A stretch of DNA of 64,000 nucleotides from Archangium gephyra (GCF_001027285.1 NZ_CP011509.1:4968501-5032500); one strand, 5' to 3'. Shown: positions 31,236 to 41,022, counted from the stretch's first letter. Numbers and translations are program-made. The notes: generated by a model not told the origin, from the letters alone.

Positions 31236-33292
31236 CGTGCCCCTCCTGCTCCCGGAGCCGCGGGAGCGACGAGCCTGGCCTGGAGCCGGTTGGCCTCACG
31301 CTGCCCCTGTGCCACTTCTTCCCAGGTCTGTATCACCAGGTAATCCTTGCCCCCGTGCTCCACGAGTTGCCCGAGCGAAGGCAGCGCCCGTTCCGGCACC
31401 TGGATGCTCCGCTTGGGGGCCGCGGCGGGAACGAACGCCGGACCGCGTGGGCCCGGGGTGGCGGCCGTTGTCCCTGGCAGCAGCTCGGAGGGCCGCTGGC
31501 GCAGCTCGAAGGGCTTGTCCTTCACGGCCTGCTGACGCTTCAGCTCGCCCTGGAGCTCATGGAGCCTCTTCTTCTGCTCCTTCTGCTGGTCCTTCAGCTT
31601 CCGCTCGTGAGCCTTGCGATCCTCTGGCGACAGGTCCGGCGGCTCCTGCTGGCTCTCGAGCGCCTGGAGCCGCTGCTGCGCCTCGGCGAGCTGTGCCTGG
31701 AGCCTCGCGAGCTTCTCGGTGGCCTCCTGGACGGCACGCGCGTGCTCCTCGCGCTGCGCGAGCTCCTCCAGCCGGCGCTCCTCCTTGTGGGCCTCCGTCT
31801 TCATGTCGAGGTCGAGCTGCGAGAGCTGGTGCTCGCATTCCGCGAGCGCGTCCAGCAGCGCGCCCGCCGCCTCGGGTCCGAGCCCCGAGGGGGGAAGCTG
31901 CCGCTCGAGCTCCTCGAGCCGGGCGTGTAGCTTCGAGCCCCGTTTCTCGAAGCCCAGCAGATTGCCGAGGAGGTTCACGAAGCGCGCGCCCATGCTCTTG
32001 CGCTGCTGCTCGAACCCGGTGAGCAGGCCCCGAAGCGTGTCGAGCTGCGCGCGGGCGCGCTCGTCACAGTTCTTCCAGGCCTGGACGAGCCGGGCCGGTT
32101 TCGTCCCCGCCGGAGCCCGTGGCGGTTGCACCTGCCAGCGGTACCGCACGCGCCTCGCCAGGGGAGAGGGCGCTGGCAGGCTCGAGGGGCGGGCCTCGGA
32201 GGCTTCCGGGAGTGCCGCCTGGACCTCCGCGAGGGGGATGAGCTGCTCCTCCAGGGGGAGGGCGGGGCGCGGCTGGCCGGCCAGCAACACCTCGCCTCGC
32301 AGCTGTCCGAGCGGAATGCTCTGACGGAAGACCCACTCGGCCCGGGCGGCCAGCGCCTCCAGTCCGTTCCGGAGTGCCGCTGTCGCCTCGCTGGAGAGCC
32401 TCAGGTGGAAGGCCCATCCCCTTCCGCTCCCGGCCATGAGCAACCCTGAGTCGTCTCCCAACACGAGCGCGGGCAGCAGGGCCTCGGACCAGACCACGTT
32501 GGCGCCCGCGGAGGCATGCCGCTCCGCCAGGGAGAAACCCGCCGCGCTGGCGGGCATGAAGAGGTAGCGCCCCGCCTCCGTGTCGGGCACGCCTGCCTCC
32601 GTGGGGGCATACGACACGCGCGGGGCCGGCAGCGTCCGGGTGGTACGGCCATCCCGTACGAGGATCACGGCCCCGTCCTTGTCGGGGGTGGGTGCGTCGA
32701 AAGGGGCAGGGTGGCAGGAGCGGAACCGGAAGCCCTCCTGCGCCGCCACCAGTGCCTCCTCGGTGCTGGCCGCCCAGAACAAGTGGGTGAAGGCCTGGAA
32801 GCATGCCGCGCCCTGTGACTCCTCCAGGGGGAGCGCCCACGCCGTGGAGGAGCGCTGCGCCGGGGAGAGGAGCAGCAGCCCACGCCGGCCACGGTCCACC
32901 AGGATCGCGTCCAGGGGCATGCGCACCCCGCGCCGGACGAGCAGGCGCGAGTGGAGTTGGCGCAGGCGCTGGTGCTCCTCGGGAGTGTCCCCCAGGTCGG
33001 GAGGGCCCAGCAGGTAGGTGCGCTTGCCGAGCTGGGCGGCGCGCTCCGCCAGACGCCAGGCGAGGGGGTGGCGTCCGGAGGACAGCAGGACGGCCACGGC
33101 TTCGGCCTCCGCCAGCCAGTCATCGCACTTCGCATCGGACCAGGCGGCGTCGAGGGACGTCAGGGGGCCGAGGGTGTCGGGGGGGGGCGTCGTGGCTCGG
33201 ACGCGCTCCCAGCAGGACGCGATCACCTCCGCGTCGCGCTCGACGAGCTCCTCCTTGAAGAAGGGGGCAATGGGACCGGTAGGCGAGGTCAT
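31232..33292 (-). CDS. Coiled-coil protein of the Ycf46-type operon, function unknown
   Basis: The product has 686 residues starting at MTSPTGPIAPFFKEEL (33292), 14 nt after the upstream stop; the longer frame up to 33475 overlaps the upstream gene and is rejected. The first ~380 residues are globular. The segment GVRMPLDAILVDRGRRGLLL, in a context of alternating strands, recalls PLD-like nuclease folds, but no HxK(x4)D motif is present, so catalysis of that type is unlikely. Residues about 430-600 are strongly charged and heptad-like (LEELAQREEHARAVQEATEK and following), a long coiled coil. A small conserved-looking tail (IQVPERALPSLGQLVEHG) ends the protein. Its position between the helicase-associated protein and DUF2997 suggests a scaffold. 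Confidence 0.7.
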   Translation of the reverse strand: MTSPTGPIAPFFKEELVERDAEVIASCWERVRATTPPPDTLGPLTSLDAAWSDAKCDDWLAEAEAVAVLLSSGRHPLAWRLAERAAQLGKRTYLLGPPDLGDTPEEHQRLRQLHSRLLVRRGVRMPLDAILVDRGRRGLLLLSPAQRSSTAWALPLEESQGAACFQAFTHLFWAASTEEALVAAQEGFRFRSCHPAPFDAPTPDKDGAVILVRDGRTTRTLPAPRVSYAPTEAGVPDTEAGRYLFMPASAAGFSLAERHASAGANVVWSEALLPALVLGDDSGLLMAGSGRGWAFHLRLSSEATAALRNGLEALAARAEWVFRQSIPLGQLRGEVLLAGQPRPALPLEEQLIPLAEVQAALPEASEARPSSLPAPSPLARRVRYRWQVQPPRAPAGTKPARLVQAWKNCDERARAQLDTLRGLLTGFEQQRKSMGARFVNLLGNLLGFEKRGSKLHARLEELERQLPPSGLGPEAAGALLDALAECEHQLSQLDLDMKTEAHKEERRLEELAQREEHARAVQEATEKLARLQAQLAEAQQRLQALESQQEPPDLSPEDRKAHERKLKDQQKEQKKRLHELQGELKRQQAVKDKPFELRQRPSELLPGTTAATPGPRGPAFVPAAAPKRSIQVPERALPSLGQLVEHGGKDYLVIQTWEEVAQGQREANRLQARLVAPAAPGAGGAR

Positions 33293-33306
33293 CGGACTTT
33301 CTCGGC

Positions 33307-34509
33307 TCAAGAAGACAGGCGCACGCGCCGCGGCGCGGGGCGTGCGGGGCTTTCGGAAGACACCTGGGCGGACTCCAGCAGGGCGGGCTCGACGGGCGTG
33401 GGGGCGAGGTCCACCGGGGCCGCCAGCCGCCAGTACGTCGCGCGCGTGAGCTCCTGGTCCTGGTCCTTCAGGCACTCCGCATGCGAGGGAATGACGGGCG
33501 CGTGTGGCGCCAGGGGCGTCTCATGGACCACTTCCTCGAAGAGGTTCCGGACCCGGGCCCGGGAGAGATAACCCTCCTCGCGCGCCACGCGCCGGCGCCA
33601 CCGGGCCAGCGCCCACTGCCGTGCCACCCCCGCATCGAGGGGCCCGAGTGGAACACCCCGCACCGTCACCCGGGAGAACTCCCCGAATCCCGGCACGCGC
33701 ACCCGGGGGAAGCTCACATCGGTGAGGAAGCTCTCCTGCGCCTGGTCGTCCAGGCCGTCGAACGGGACGAGCAGTCGACGCGCGGTGGCATCCCACTGTC
33801 TGCGCGCTCCCGCCTCGGCGGCGATCCACTGGCCAAAGAGGCTCGGCAGGTCCAGGCCGGCCACGGACTCGCCCGCGTGCTGGAGCGACTCGTTGCGCTC
33901 CTTTGTCCTCAGCGAGCCCTGGAGCGTCCACCGGTTGGTGTCCTGCAGGAAATCCAGGTCCCAGTGCAGCTCGCACGCGCTCGAACCCTCGATCCTGCTG
34001 GCCTGTCGATTTCCCTCCTCCAACAGCCTGCGGAAGACGACCACGCGCTTGGAGTCGATCAGGGAGGGCCAGGCCTGGGTCTTGCCGACGAGCCCGGGAA
34101 AGGGAAAGTCCGTGAGGTCGTCGAAGCGCCTGTCCGAGGTATCCAGCACCCGCTCGACGTGCAGCGGCCGCGTGCCACAGACGGGATGCTCCGCCACCCA
34201 GAGCCGGTACGAGCCCTCTTCCGGGAGGGGGACGTGACCTCCGGCGGCCACCTCCCGCCCGCGCGCGGTGAGTGCTCCGCCGTCGTCGCACAGGCCGAGG
34301 TACCGGCACCAGCGCACGAGGTTGTTCCGGGCCGCCGCGGACAGGCCCGGGAGCGCGTACTCCACGGCCTCGGGCGTGAGGCCTGGCGTATTCCCCATCA
34401 CGGCGATGGAGCAGAGGTGGACGAGCTCGGGCCGCGGCTCGAGGAACGCCAGTTCCGCCATGACGCCAACCTGCTTGACGGGGACAGCGGCCGTGAGTCG
34501 GGTCTTCAT
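33307..34509 (-). CDS. Unrecognised protein with N-terminal winged-helix-like region
   Basis: The product has 400 residues and overlaps the helicase stop by 4 nt (ATGA). Residues about 25-100 (LTPEAVEYALPGLSAAARNN, then GALTARGREVA) have the spacing of a winged helix-turn-helix of the kind seen in phage-defence accessory proteins. The rest is acidic and aromatic without a known catalytic motif (WTLQGSLRTKER, VTVRGVPLGPL). The C-terminus is Pro/Arg-rich and probably disordered. It was not assigned to a family. Tight coupling to the SF1 helicase upstream suggests it helps the helicase recognise nucleic acid. Confidence 0.65.
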   Translation of the reverse strand: MKTRLTAAVPVKQVGVMAELAFLEPRPELVHLCSIAVMGNTPGLTPEAVEYALPGLSAAARNNLVRWCRYLGLCDDGGALTARGREVAAGGHVPLPEEGSYRLWVAEHPVCGTRPLHVERVLDTSDRRFDDLTDFPFPGLVGKTQAWPSLIDSKRVVVFRRLLEEGNRQASRIEGSSACELHWDLDFLQDTNRWTLQGSLRTKERNESLQHAGESVAGLDLPSLFGQWIAAEAGARRQWDATARRLLVPFDGLDDQAQESFLTDVSFPRVRVPGFGEFSRVTVRGVPLGPLDAGVARQWALARWRRRVAREEGYLSRARVRNLFEEVVHETPLAPHAPVIPSHAECLKDQDQELTRATYWRLAAPVDLAPTPVEPALLESAQVSSESPARPAPRRVRLSS

Positions 34510-37500
34510 CCGTCCATCCTTTCGAGCAAATTCCTGGGGGTCCGCGAAACGGACTCCTTGGCGAGCCGCTCCAGCTCCCCCACGTCACAGCGCGAGAAGT
34601 AGTGCCGATGGCCGAAGACGAGGAGCAGCCGGCGCGCCCGGGTGAGTCCCACATTGAGGCGGTTGGGGCTGTCGAGGAAACCCACCCGGCTGGTGTTGCG
34701 CATCGAGAGCAGCACCAGATCCGCCTCCCGGCCCTGGAAGCGGTCCACGGTGCCACAGACGAGCTCCGCGTTCCCGGCATCGAAGCGGTGGGTGTGCTTG
34801 TCCTCGGTCCCGGTGACCTTCTGGAGCATGTCGCGCAGGGCCGCCTCCTGGCGCACGTAGAAGCTGAGACACGCCACCTCCCAACGCTTCCCGTCGTTGG
34901 CCTTCGCATGGGGGTGCTTCTCGGCCCAGGCGAGGAAGCGCCGGATGACGTCGCGCATGGCCTCCACCTCGGCCTGGTTGGTGCCCTTGACGTCGCGTCC
35001 CTCGACGTCCACCCACAGCCGCCGTGACGGCAGCTTCGTCCCGAAGCTCCAGCCGTGCTTCGCATCCCGCCGGGCCACCGTCTCATCGCCCGCCTCGCCA
35101 GGAGGCTCGTCCTTGAGGAAGGCGTCCTCGTAGAACACCGTCCGCGGAAAGGCGGAGATATCCGCGTGCATGCGGTGCTGGTGGGTGAGGCAGACGGCGC
35201 GCGCCTTCCAGGCCGGGCCGAGCCCCTGCAGGAGGTAGCTGCGACGCCTCGGGTTGTCGAACCGGACCCCCAACTGGAGGCTCTCCAGCACGCTGGGAAG
35301 GCTGATGTCGGCGAGCAGGTCCATGTGCTCGCGCACCGGCTCGCGGCCCACCCGGGGCAGGAGCACGTCGAGCTGGCGCCCCAGCCGTTTCACCTCGTCC
35401 TGATCACGGCTCCGCCGCAGCTCGTGGACGCGCGTGAGCCGCCAGGCCACCTCCTTCGCCCAGGAACGCTCCCCGAGGAACTCCCGCTCCTGGGTCTGGG
35501 CCTCCCGGGGATGCCCGATGCGCTGTCCCCGCTCCTGGAAGGGCTCCGGCAGCGGGTGCGCCCGAGCGAGCCAGTGCGCCTGCCGGTGGCCGAAGGCCGT
35601 ACCCGCGGGGGCACTGCCCTCCCGAGGAGAGAGGAGGTTCGAGGGGAGGTACCGCTCCACACGCGCCAGCAGGGCCGGCTCCACCAGCACCCATTGCGCG
35701 GCGCTCAACCGCAACGCCTCCGGAGCCCCCCGCTCCAACTCATCCACCGTCACCAGATGAGAGGTCTGACGCTCAGCGCCCGAACGGCGGAGCACCACCC
35801 GCACCAGGAATCCCTCGGGGACCTCCGGATCGGCTGCGGCCTCCTTCTGGAGCATCTCGAGCACCGCCGGCTCCTCCACGAGGAGCCACCGCACCTGCTC
35901 GCGGTAGGGACGGCGAAGGAGGAGCCGATAGCGGAGCAGACACGCGCGCTGGTGTGCCTCGGGGAAGACGGGGCGTTCGTTCTCATCCACGGGGCTGCGA
36001 AGGTTGGCCTCCAGGTCGGCCCGCTCGGTGAAGGGGGGCAACTGGCGCACATCCCCCACGATGATCCACCGCCGCGCGAGCAGCGCCGGCACGAGGAATT
36101 CCTGAAGGGTCGTCTTGCTCGCCTCGTCGATGATGAGCACGTCGAAGTGGGCGCCGCGGGTATGGGGCCGTTCCTCACGCTCCCCTCCGGACTGTCCCTC
36201 TGCGCGCAAGAACGGGTGGGCGCCGATGCCCATGGTCGTGGCGCAGGTGAGGTTGGCGCTCGCGAGCACGACCCGCTCCGCCATGGCCTTCAACTCGCCA
36301 TCCCCCCGTCCGGAGAGACCCGGGGCGCCCCTCCAGGCCGTGAGGAGGGCCTGGACGCGCTCATCGAGCTGGCAGTTCCTGACGCGAGGGTCGACCTTGT
36401 CCGTCCGCCCGAGGCGTACCGCCTCGACCTCCGGGTAGAGCCCGGTGAGCCGCTCGAGCACGTTGTCGATGGCGAAGTGGGTCGTGGCGCACAGGAGGAT
36501 GGTCTTCTTGCGCTCGATGAGCTGAAGCACCAGCTCGCAGATGGCGGTCGTCTTGCCGGAGCCGGGAGGACCCTCGAGGAAGGCGAACTCCGAGGTGCCC
36601 AGGGCGCACTGAACGAACGCACGCTGCTGGTCGGTGCCACTCCGGGCGGGGTCCGTGAGGATACGCCAGGTGTCCACCCGGGCGGGTTCCAACGGCTCTT
36701 GATCCCAGGGGACGCGCTCCCAGCCAGGGCGCTCGGAGCGGGCACGCCGCGGATCCTCGGTGAGACGCAGCAGTCCGCGGTGGTGGGGGAGTGGCGAGTC
36801 CTTGAGCTGGAGGGCCGCCCGGCGCTGCACCTTCGGGTTGTTGCCCACGGGCAGGTAGAGGGTGGAGTCTTCTGGGGGGAGCCGGTCCAGGCGGAGCCGG
36901 TACTGCTCGCGCCGGGCGTCACGCACCTTGTAGACGCCCGAGTCCTTCCGGCTCGTGTCCGTCCAGACCTCGTCGACACCGTCCTCGCAGAAGAACGTGC
37001 GAGGGTCCACGGTGCTCTCCTCATCCGTGGGCCGCGCGGAGAGGAGCTGGATCCAGATGCCGCTTCCCCGGCCCTGGCGGCGATCCTTCTGCTCCCACGA
37101 GAAGCGCACCCCGTTGTTGCCCACCAGGAGGCCTTCGGCGGGAGGGGTGTCCACCCGGAGCTCCAACGGGCCTTCGAAGGGGACCTGGAGCCCCTCGCCG
37201 TCCTCCAGGCTCCGCAGTCCGCCGAGCGGATCCACGAGCGTGGCCTTCCAGGAGGGCTGCGCGAGCTGGAGCGGCTCCTCGAGCCGGCCCTCGAGGATCA
37301 GCCGCCACGACAGGGGCCCTTTCCCCTCGAAGACCCGACGCACGGGCCAGGTCCGTCCCTGCGTGTCGAGGAGGACGTGAGGCACCCGGGGCGGCTCGGT
37401 GGGGGCGAGTACGCACTGCACCCCATCCCAGAAAACAAGATCGGTCGGCAGTGGCGGTTGCTCGGCGGTGACGAGCGGACCGGCCGGGGACGGAGCGCAT

Positions 37501-37832
37501 TCGAGGACGGAGAGCTGCTCACTGCTGCGCGAGCGGACGACGATGAGCGGTACGTCCTTGCCGGGGAGCGCCCGGCCCTCGGGCCAGTTCGTCACGCGGA
37601 GCGCGGGTGGTGGGGCCTGGAGCTCCACCACGGAGTCCCGCGGCTCGAGCTGCAGCACGTAGGGCTCACGGACCCGTTCCCATTTCATCGGGTAGCGGCG
37701 CTGGCGCTCGCGCTCCGTGTGGATGATCTGCTTGAGGTAGACGAGCACCGGGCCCAGCGTGGCGTTGACCTGATCGGCGAGCGCCCTGGCGACGGAGGGC
37801 TTCACGAGCGCGCCATAGTGCAGGGCCTTCAT
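34506..37832 (-). CDS. UPF1/DNA2-like SF1 helicase with large N-terminal region
   Basis: The product has 1108 residues. The N-terminal ~400 residues have no recognised domain. The helicase core has Walker A GPPGSGKTT (421-429), motif Ia ATTHFAIDNVLERL, motif II IIDEAS (567-572), motif III GDVRQLPP (593-600) and a long insertion (about 610-870). The C-terminal motifs are TVDRFQGREADLVLLS (about 1028) and LNVGLTRARRLLLV (about 1060). This is the SF1B (UPF1/SMUBP2/DNA2) signature, an ATP-driven 5'-3' nucleic-acid translocase. Similar helicases act as nucleic-acid-sensing parts of defence systems. It is coupled by 4-nt overlaps to the Ycf46-like ATPase upstream and the wHTH-like protein downstream. 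Confidence 0.88.
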   Translation of the reverse strand: MKALHYGALVKPSVARALADQVNATLGPVLVYLKQIIHTERERQRRYPMKWERVREPYVLQLEPRDSVVELQAPPPALRVTNWPEGRALPGKDVPLIVVRSRSSEQLSVLECAPSPAGPLVTAEQPPLPTDLVFWDGVQCVLAPTEPPRVPHVLLDTQGRTWPVRRVFEGKGPLSWRLILEGRLEEPLQLAQPSWKATLVDPLGGLRSLEDGEGLQVPFEGPLELRVDTPPAEGLLVGNNGVRFSWEQKDRRQGRGSGIWIQLLSARPTDEESTVDPRTFFCEDGVDEVWTDTSRKDSGVYKVRDARREQYRLRLDRLPPEDSTLYLPVGNNPKVQRRAALQLKDSPLPHHRGLLRLTEDPRRARSERPGWERVPWDQEPLEPARVDTWRILTDPARSGTDQQRAFVQCALGTSEFAFLEGPPGSGKTTAICELVLQLIERKKTILLCATTHFAIDNVLERLTGLYPEVEAVRLGRTDKVDPRVRNCQLDERVQALLTAWRGAPGLSGRGDGELKAMAERVVLASANLTCATTMGIGAHPFLRAEGQSGGEREERPHTRGAHFDVLIIDEASKTTLQEFLVPALLARRWIIVGDVRQLPPFTERADLEANLRSPVDENERPVFPEAHQRACLLRYRLLLRRPYREQVRWLLVEEPAVLEMLQKEAAADPEVPEGFLVRVVLRRSGAERQTSHLVTVDELERGAPEALRLSAAQWVLVEPALLARVERYLPSNLLSPREGSAPAGTAFGHRQAHWLARAHPLPEPFQERGQRIGHPREAQTQEREFLGERSWAKEVAWRLTRVHELRRSRDQDEVKRLGRQLDVLLPRVGREPVREHMDLLADISLPSVLESLQLGVRFDNPRRRSYLLQGLGPAWKARAVCLTHQHRMHADISAFPRTVFYEDAFLKDEPPGEAGDETVARRDAKHGWSFGTKLPSRRLWVDVEGRDVKGTNQAEVEAMRDVIRRFLAWAEKHPHAKANDGKRWEVACLSFYVRQEAALRDMLQKVTGTEDKHTHRFDAGNAELVCGTVDRFQGREADLVLLSMRNTSRVGFLDSPNRLNVGLTRARRLLLVFGHRHYFSRCDVGELERLAKESVSRTPRNLLERMDG

Positions 37833-39418
37833 CGGCTCCCCTCGGGCAGGAAGGGGTTGCGCATCTCCTGGCGCAGGCGTGGCACCGCCTCGGCGTTCGC
37901 GTTCGGCAGTGGCTCCGGCTTGTGTCGGGTCGCGGGCCGGGCACGCACCTCCGCCCAGCGCCGCAGGGTTTCGATCTCGTCGCGCATCGTCCGGGACAGG
38001 GGGTAGGTGGCCAGGAGCGCCTCCAGGAGATGCTCGGTGCCCACCTCGGCGCCCTTGTCGAAGGCCAGGAACATCCCTTCGCGCACCGCCTCCTCGAGCT
38101 CGGCGCCGGAGTAGCCCACGGACTTGTCCGCGAGCTGGGCGAGGTTGAAGTTCTCGGGACGGCGCTCCTTGCGGCGCAGGTGGATGGAGAGGATCTCCTG
38201 GCGCTGGGCATGGGAGGGGAGATCCACGAAGAAGATCTCATCGAACCGGCCCTTGCGCAGCAGCTCGGGGGGCAGTTGCTCGATGCGGTTCGCGGTCGCC
38301 ACCACGAACACCGGCTCGCGCTTTTCCTGCATCCACGTGAGGAACGTGCCGATGACGCGAGCGGTGGTGCCACCATCCGTCATATCGGAGCTGCCGATGC
38401 CGGCCAGGCCCTTCTCGATCTCGTCGATCCACAGCACGCAAGGCGCGAGCGCCTGCGCCACCTGGAGCGCCATGCGCATGTTTCCCTCGGACTGGCCGAC
38501 GACACCGCCGAAGACCTTGCCCAGATCGAACCGCAGCAGCGGGAAGCGCCACTCGGCGGCGATGGCCTTGGCCACGAGGCTCTTGCCACAACCCTGTACG
38601 CCGAGCAGCAGCACGCCCTTGGGCGTATCCAGGCCATAGTCTCGCGCCCCCGAGCCGAAGGCCCGGCCGCGCCGCACGAGCCAGTCCTTCAACAGATCCA
38701 GCCCCCCCACCCCCGTGAGCTCGGCATCGGGCTCGTAGTATTCGAGTACCTGGCTCTGGCGGATGGCGCGGGCCTTCTCCCGGACGACGAAGGACACGGC
38801 GGAGGCATCGAGCTTGCGCCGCTCCACGGCGGCCTGGGCGTATGCCAGGTGCGCCTCCATGACCGTCAGTCCGCGCGCCGCTTCGAGGAGCGAGCCGTCG
38901 ACGATGTCGAGCGGCACCTTCTGCTCACCCGCCACGCGCTCACAGACCTGCCTCAGCACCTGCACGTCGGGCAGGGGCAGCTCGAGCGTGGGCACCTCCT
39001 TGCGCAGCTCGAGGGGCAGCCCCGGTTGGGGCGTGGAGAGGACCACCATCTGACCCGGTGTGACGGGGAGACGGCAGAGCTCCCGGATCCACCGGATGAC
39101 CTGGTGGTGATGGGGTTCCAGGTAGGGCTGGATGTCCTCCAGCAACAGGATGCCGGCCAGTCCGCTGGGATGGAACATCTCGAGCAGCGCCATGGGCTCC
39201 GGGATGTCGTCCGTCCTGTCCAACGTCCCACGCTCGTTGAACCGGCAGAGCCCTCCCGAGCGGCTCCAGACATCCAGTGGAACGTTCAGCTCACGTGACA
39301 GGGTGAGAAGCAGCGCCTGGACACGCTCCCATTCATGGGACGCGATGTGCACCACCCGGGTGCCCGCGAGCGTGAGGTTCTTGAGCTGAGCGTAGGTGTC
39401 TTCGGTCTGGCGTTTCAT
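37829..39418 (-). CDS. Ycf46-like AAA+ ATPase
   Basis: The product has 529 residues and overlaps both neighbours by 4 nt. The N-terminal domain (about 1-210) is of Ycf46 type: RVVHIASHEWERVQALL recalls the conserved strand-helix after which Ycf46 proteins are recognised, and GILLLEDIQPYL is a degenerate Walker-B-like segment. The AAA+ core has TPKGVLLLGVQGCGKS (Walker A 273-280), FGGVVGQSEGNMR, LWIDEIEKGLAG (Walker B 329-336), a TANRIEQLPPELLRKGRFDE sensor/Arg-finger region and a C-terminal lid with GYSGAELEEAV. The family is uncharacterised but conserved in cyanobacteria and plastids; it probably remodels a partner protein. This is not the TRIP13-type AAA+ of type III CBASS, and no HORMA protein is present. 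Confidence 0.85.
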   Translation of the reverse strand: MKRQTEDTYAQLKNLTLAGTRVVHIASHEWERVQALLLTLSRELNVPLDVWSRSGGLCRFNERGTLDRTDDIPEPMALLEMFHPSGLAGILLLEDIQPYLEPHHHQVIRWIRELCRLPVTPGQMVVLSTPQPGLPLELRKEVPTLELPLPDVQVLRQVCERVAGEQKVPLDIVDGSLLEAARGLTVMEAHLAYAQAAVERRKLDASAVSFVVREKARAIRQSQVLEYYEPDAELTGVGGLDLLKDWLVRRGRAFGSGARDYGLDTPKGVLLLGVQGCGKSLVAKAIAAEWRFPLLRFDLGKVFGGVVGQSEGNMRMALQVAQALAPCVLWIDEIEKGLAGIGSSDMTDGGTTARVIGTFLTWMQEKREPVFVVATANRIEQLPPELLRKGRFDEIFFVDLPSHAQRQEILSIHLRRKERRPENFNLAQLADKSVGYSGAELEEAVREGMFLAFDKGAEVGTEHLLEALLATYPLSRTMRDEIETLRRWAEVRARPATRHKPEPLPNANAEAVPRLRQEMRNPFLPEGSR

Positions 39419-40905
39419 GGGCGAACGAGCTCGCGGTGACGGTCGAAGAACTGCTCGAAGAGCAGCCGCATGGTTTCCTGTGCCTCCTCGCGGGGCCGCT
39501 CATCCCAGCGGCTGAGCGCTTCGAGCAGCTTCACCACCCAGACGCGCTCGTTGCTCTCCCGCACCAGCCGGTGCTGGAAGTAGACGGCAAGCTCCAGCGG
39601 CTCACGCTCGTCTGCTCCGTCCAGCAGCCGGACGCGCTGCTGGGGATAGCTCTCGTGCGGATCAGGGAAGGTCCGGAGGCCGGCGAGCTCGATGATCACC
39701 CGCTCCAGTCCGGCCCTGGCCTCCTGTCTCCGGGCCAGGATGGAGAGCCGGCAGGCCTGGAAGAGCCAGATGAGGTAGCGCCGCAACCGGCGCTCGGGGA
39801 GGTCGCGGACCGGGCGCTCCTGCTCGAAGATTCGCAGGCCCTCCAGCACGTTCCAGAGGATGGCCTCGAGGGTCCGTGTCTGTCCTGCATCCCTCACCGC
39901 TCCGGCCTGCTTCGCCTCGCGCCAGGCGAGCGCCACCTCGATGGAGAGCGCGTCCGCGTCGTAGTCCACTGCCTCCAGCACGAAGCCCGTGCGGCCACTG
40001 CCGCTGTAGTTGTACGAGCTCAGCCCGCCCTGCCGGACGTGGAAGACCTCGTGGACGAGGAAGAGGCGGACGCACTCCTTCCAGTCGTCCGGGGAGCCCA
40101 GGCGCTGACGCAAGGCGCCCAGGTTCAGCAGCGTCTCCACGCCGAAGCTCCACCTTCCTCCAAGGTGGCGGAAGACGGGCCCGGGGACGACGGCCGGAGC
40201 GTCCTCCAGCTCGCTCTGCAACAGGTTCTGCCCGTCCATCTTCTCGACCAGGGCCTGCTGCTCCGGCTCCTTCAGCCAGGCGACCAGCTCCTGGTGGACG
40301 CGGCGCACCTCCCCGAGCACCCGTGTTGCCTCGCGCTCCTCCTCGCGGGTGTGCTCGCGGGGGGTGGTGGTGCGTTGGGCGCTCAGCAGGTGTACCGGAA
40401 CGTACTGGTGGAGCTCGGCATTGAAGTGGTGGAGCCGCAGCGGGTGTTGCGTCTGCGGGTTGACGGCCGAGCCCAGTGCCGCGGCGAAGCTGGCGGGGCA
40501 GTCCATGACGAGCAGCACCGACTCGGCACCCTCCAGGCGCTCATGGAGGGCATCGAGCACGCCGCGGAACTGCTCCGCCGCGCGGGAGACGTCTCCCGGA
40601 TGCTTCACGGACGTCGGAGAGGGGCCGGCAATGGGACGCAGGCAGACCGTGGCCAGCAGCTGCGAGGGGTAGCGCGCCTGGAGCTCCGCGAGCGCCTTCT
40701 CCCGGATGGAGCGGGTCACCTCGACGACGAGCGCGACGTGGCCGCGTCCCCCCTGCCGCGCCGCCGGCAGTCCCTCCACCTGGAGGAAGTCCTCCGGGGT
40801 GGCTTCCAGGGCCTTGTCATGGCCGAGCGACCACGTGCCATCCGGTGCCTGCTGGTAGACGCGCAGCGGCCGGCGCGGCAGACAGGAGGCCAGGTGCAGC
40901 ATCAA
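39415..40905 (-). CDS. SAVED-domain protein with HExxH metallopeptidase domain (5' part behind an in-frame TAG)
   Basis: The product has 496 residues from the ATG at 40905, but the homologous-looking frame continues upstream without a canonical start as far as a TAG at 41023-41025. Beyond that TAG the same frame continues to the ATG at 41217. The SAVED-like region spans the junction: VDHLPVHIFGCAPLVLML just upstream of the ATG and RPLRVYQQAPDGTWSLGH form the first lobe, and ESVLLVMDCPASFAAALG with LHHFNAELHQYVPV the second. SAVED domains bind cyclic oligonucleotides made by CD-NTases. The C-terminal half has LVHEVFHVRQGG (HExxH, His285/Glu286/His289) and EAVDYDAD 26 residues later, a zinc-metallopeptidase arrangement. 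Expected role: nucleotide-gated protease effector. Translation from 40905 would remove the first SAVED strands. Confidence 0.75.
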   Translation of the reverse strand: MMLHLASCLPRRPLRVYQQAPDGTWSLGHDKALEATPEDFLQVEGLPAARQGGRGHVALVVEVTRSIREKALAELQARYPSQLLATVCLRPIAGPSPTSVKHPGDVSRAAEQFRGVLDALHERLEGAESVLLVMDCPASFAAALGSAVNPQTQHPLRLHHFNAELHQYVPVHLLSAQRTTTPREHTREEEREATRVLGEVRRVHQELVAWLKEPEQQALVEKMDGQNLLQSELEDAPAVVPGPVFRHLGGRWSFGVETLLNLGALRQRLGSPDDWKECVRLFLVHEVFHVRQGGLSSYNYSGSGRTGFVLEAVDYDADALSIEVALAWREAKQAGAVRDAGQTRTLEAILWNVLEGLRIFEQERPVRDLPERRLRRYLIWLFQACRLSILARRQEARAGLERVIIELAGLRTFPDPHESYPQQRVRLLDGADEREPLELAVYFQHRLVRESNERVWVVKLLEALSRWDERPREEAQETMRLLFEQFFDRHRELVRP

Positions 40906-41022
40906 GACCAGAGGCGCACAGCCGAAGATGTGGACGGGGAGGTGGTCGACTCCGAGCTCCGCCTCCTTCTGGACGAGCGCGGCGGCGAACCGCTCGTTCT
41001 CATCGAAGGCCTGGCCCCAATT

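Noticed and set aside
31232-33292. Active PLD-family nuclease
   Set aside because: A strand pattern and a LVDRGRRGLLLL segment recall PLD folds, but no HKD motif is present.
33293-33475. N-terminal extension of the coiled-coil protein to 33475
   Set aside because: It overlaps the upstream gene's coding end, and its translation is Arg/Pro/Ala-rich shadow sequence; MTSPTGP at 33292 fits the operon spacing.
37829-39418. TRIP13-like AAA+ (type III CBASS)
   Set aside because: The N-terminal domain and core motifs fit Ycf46, and no HORMA protein is encoded nearby.
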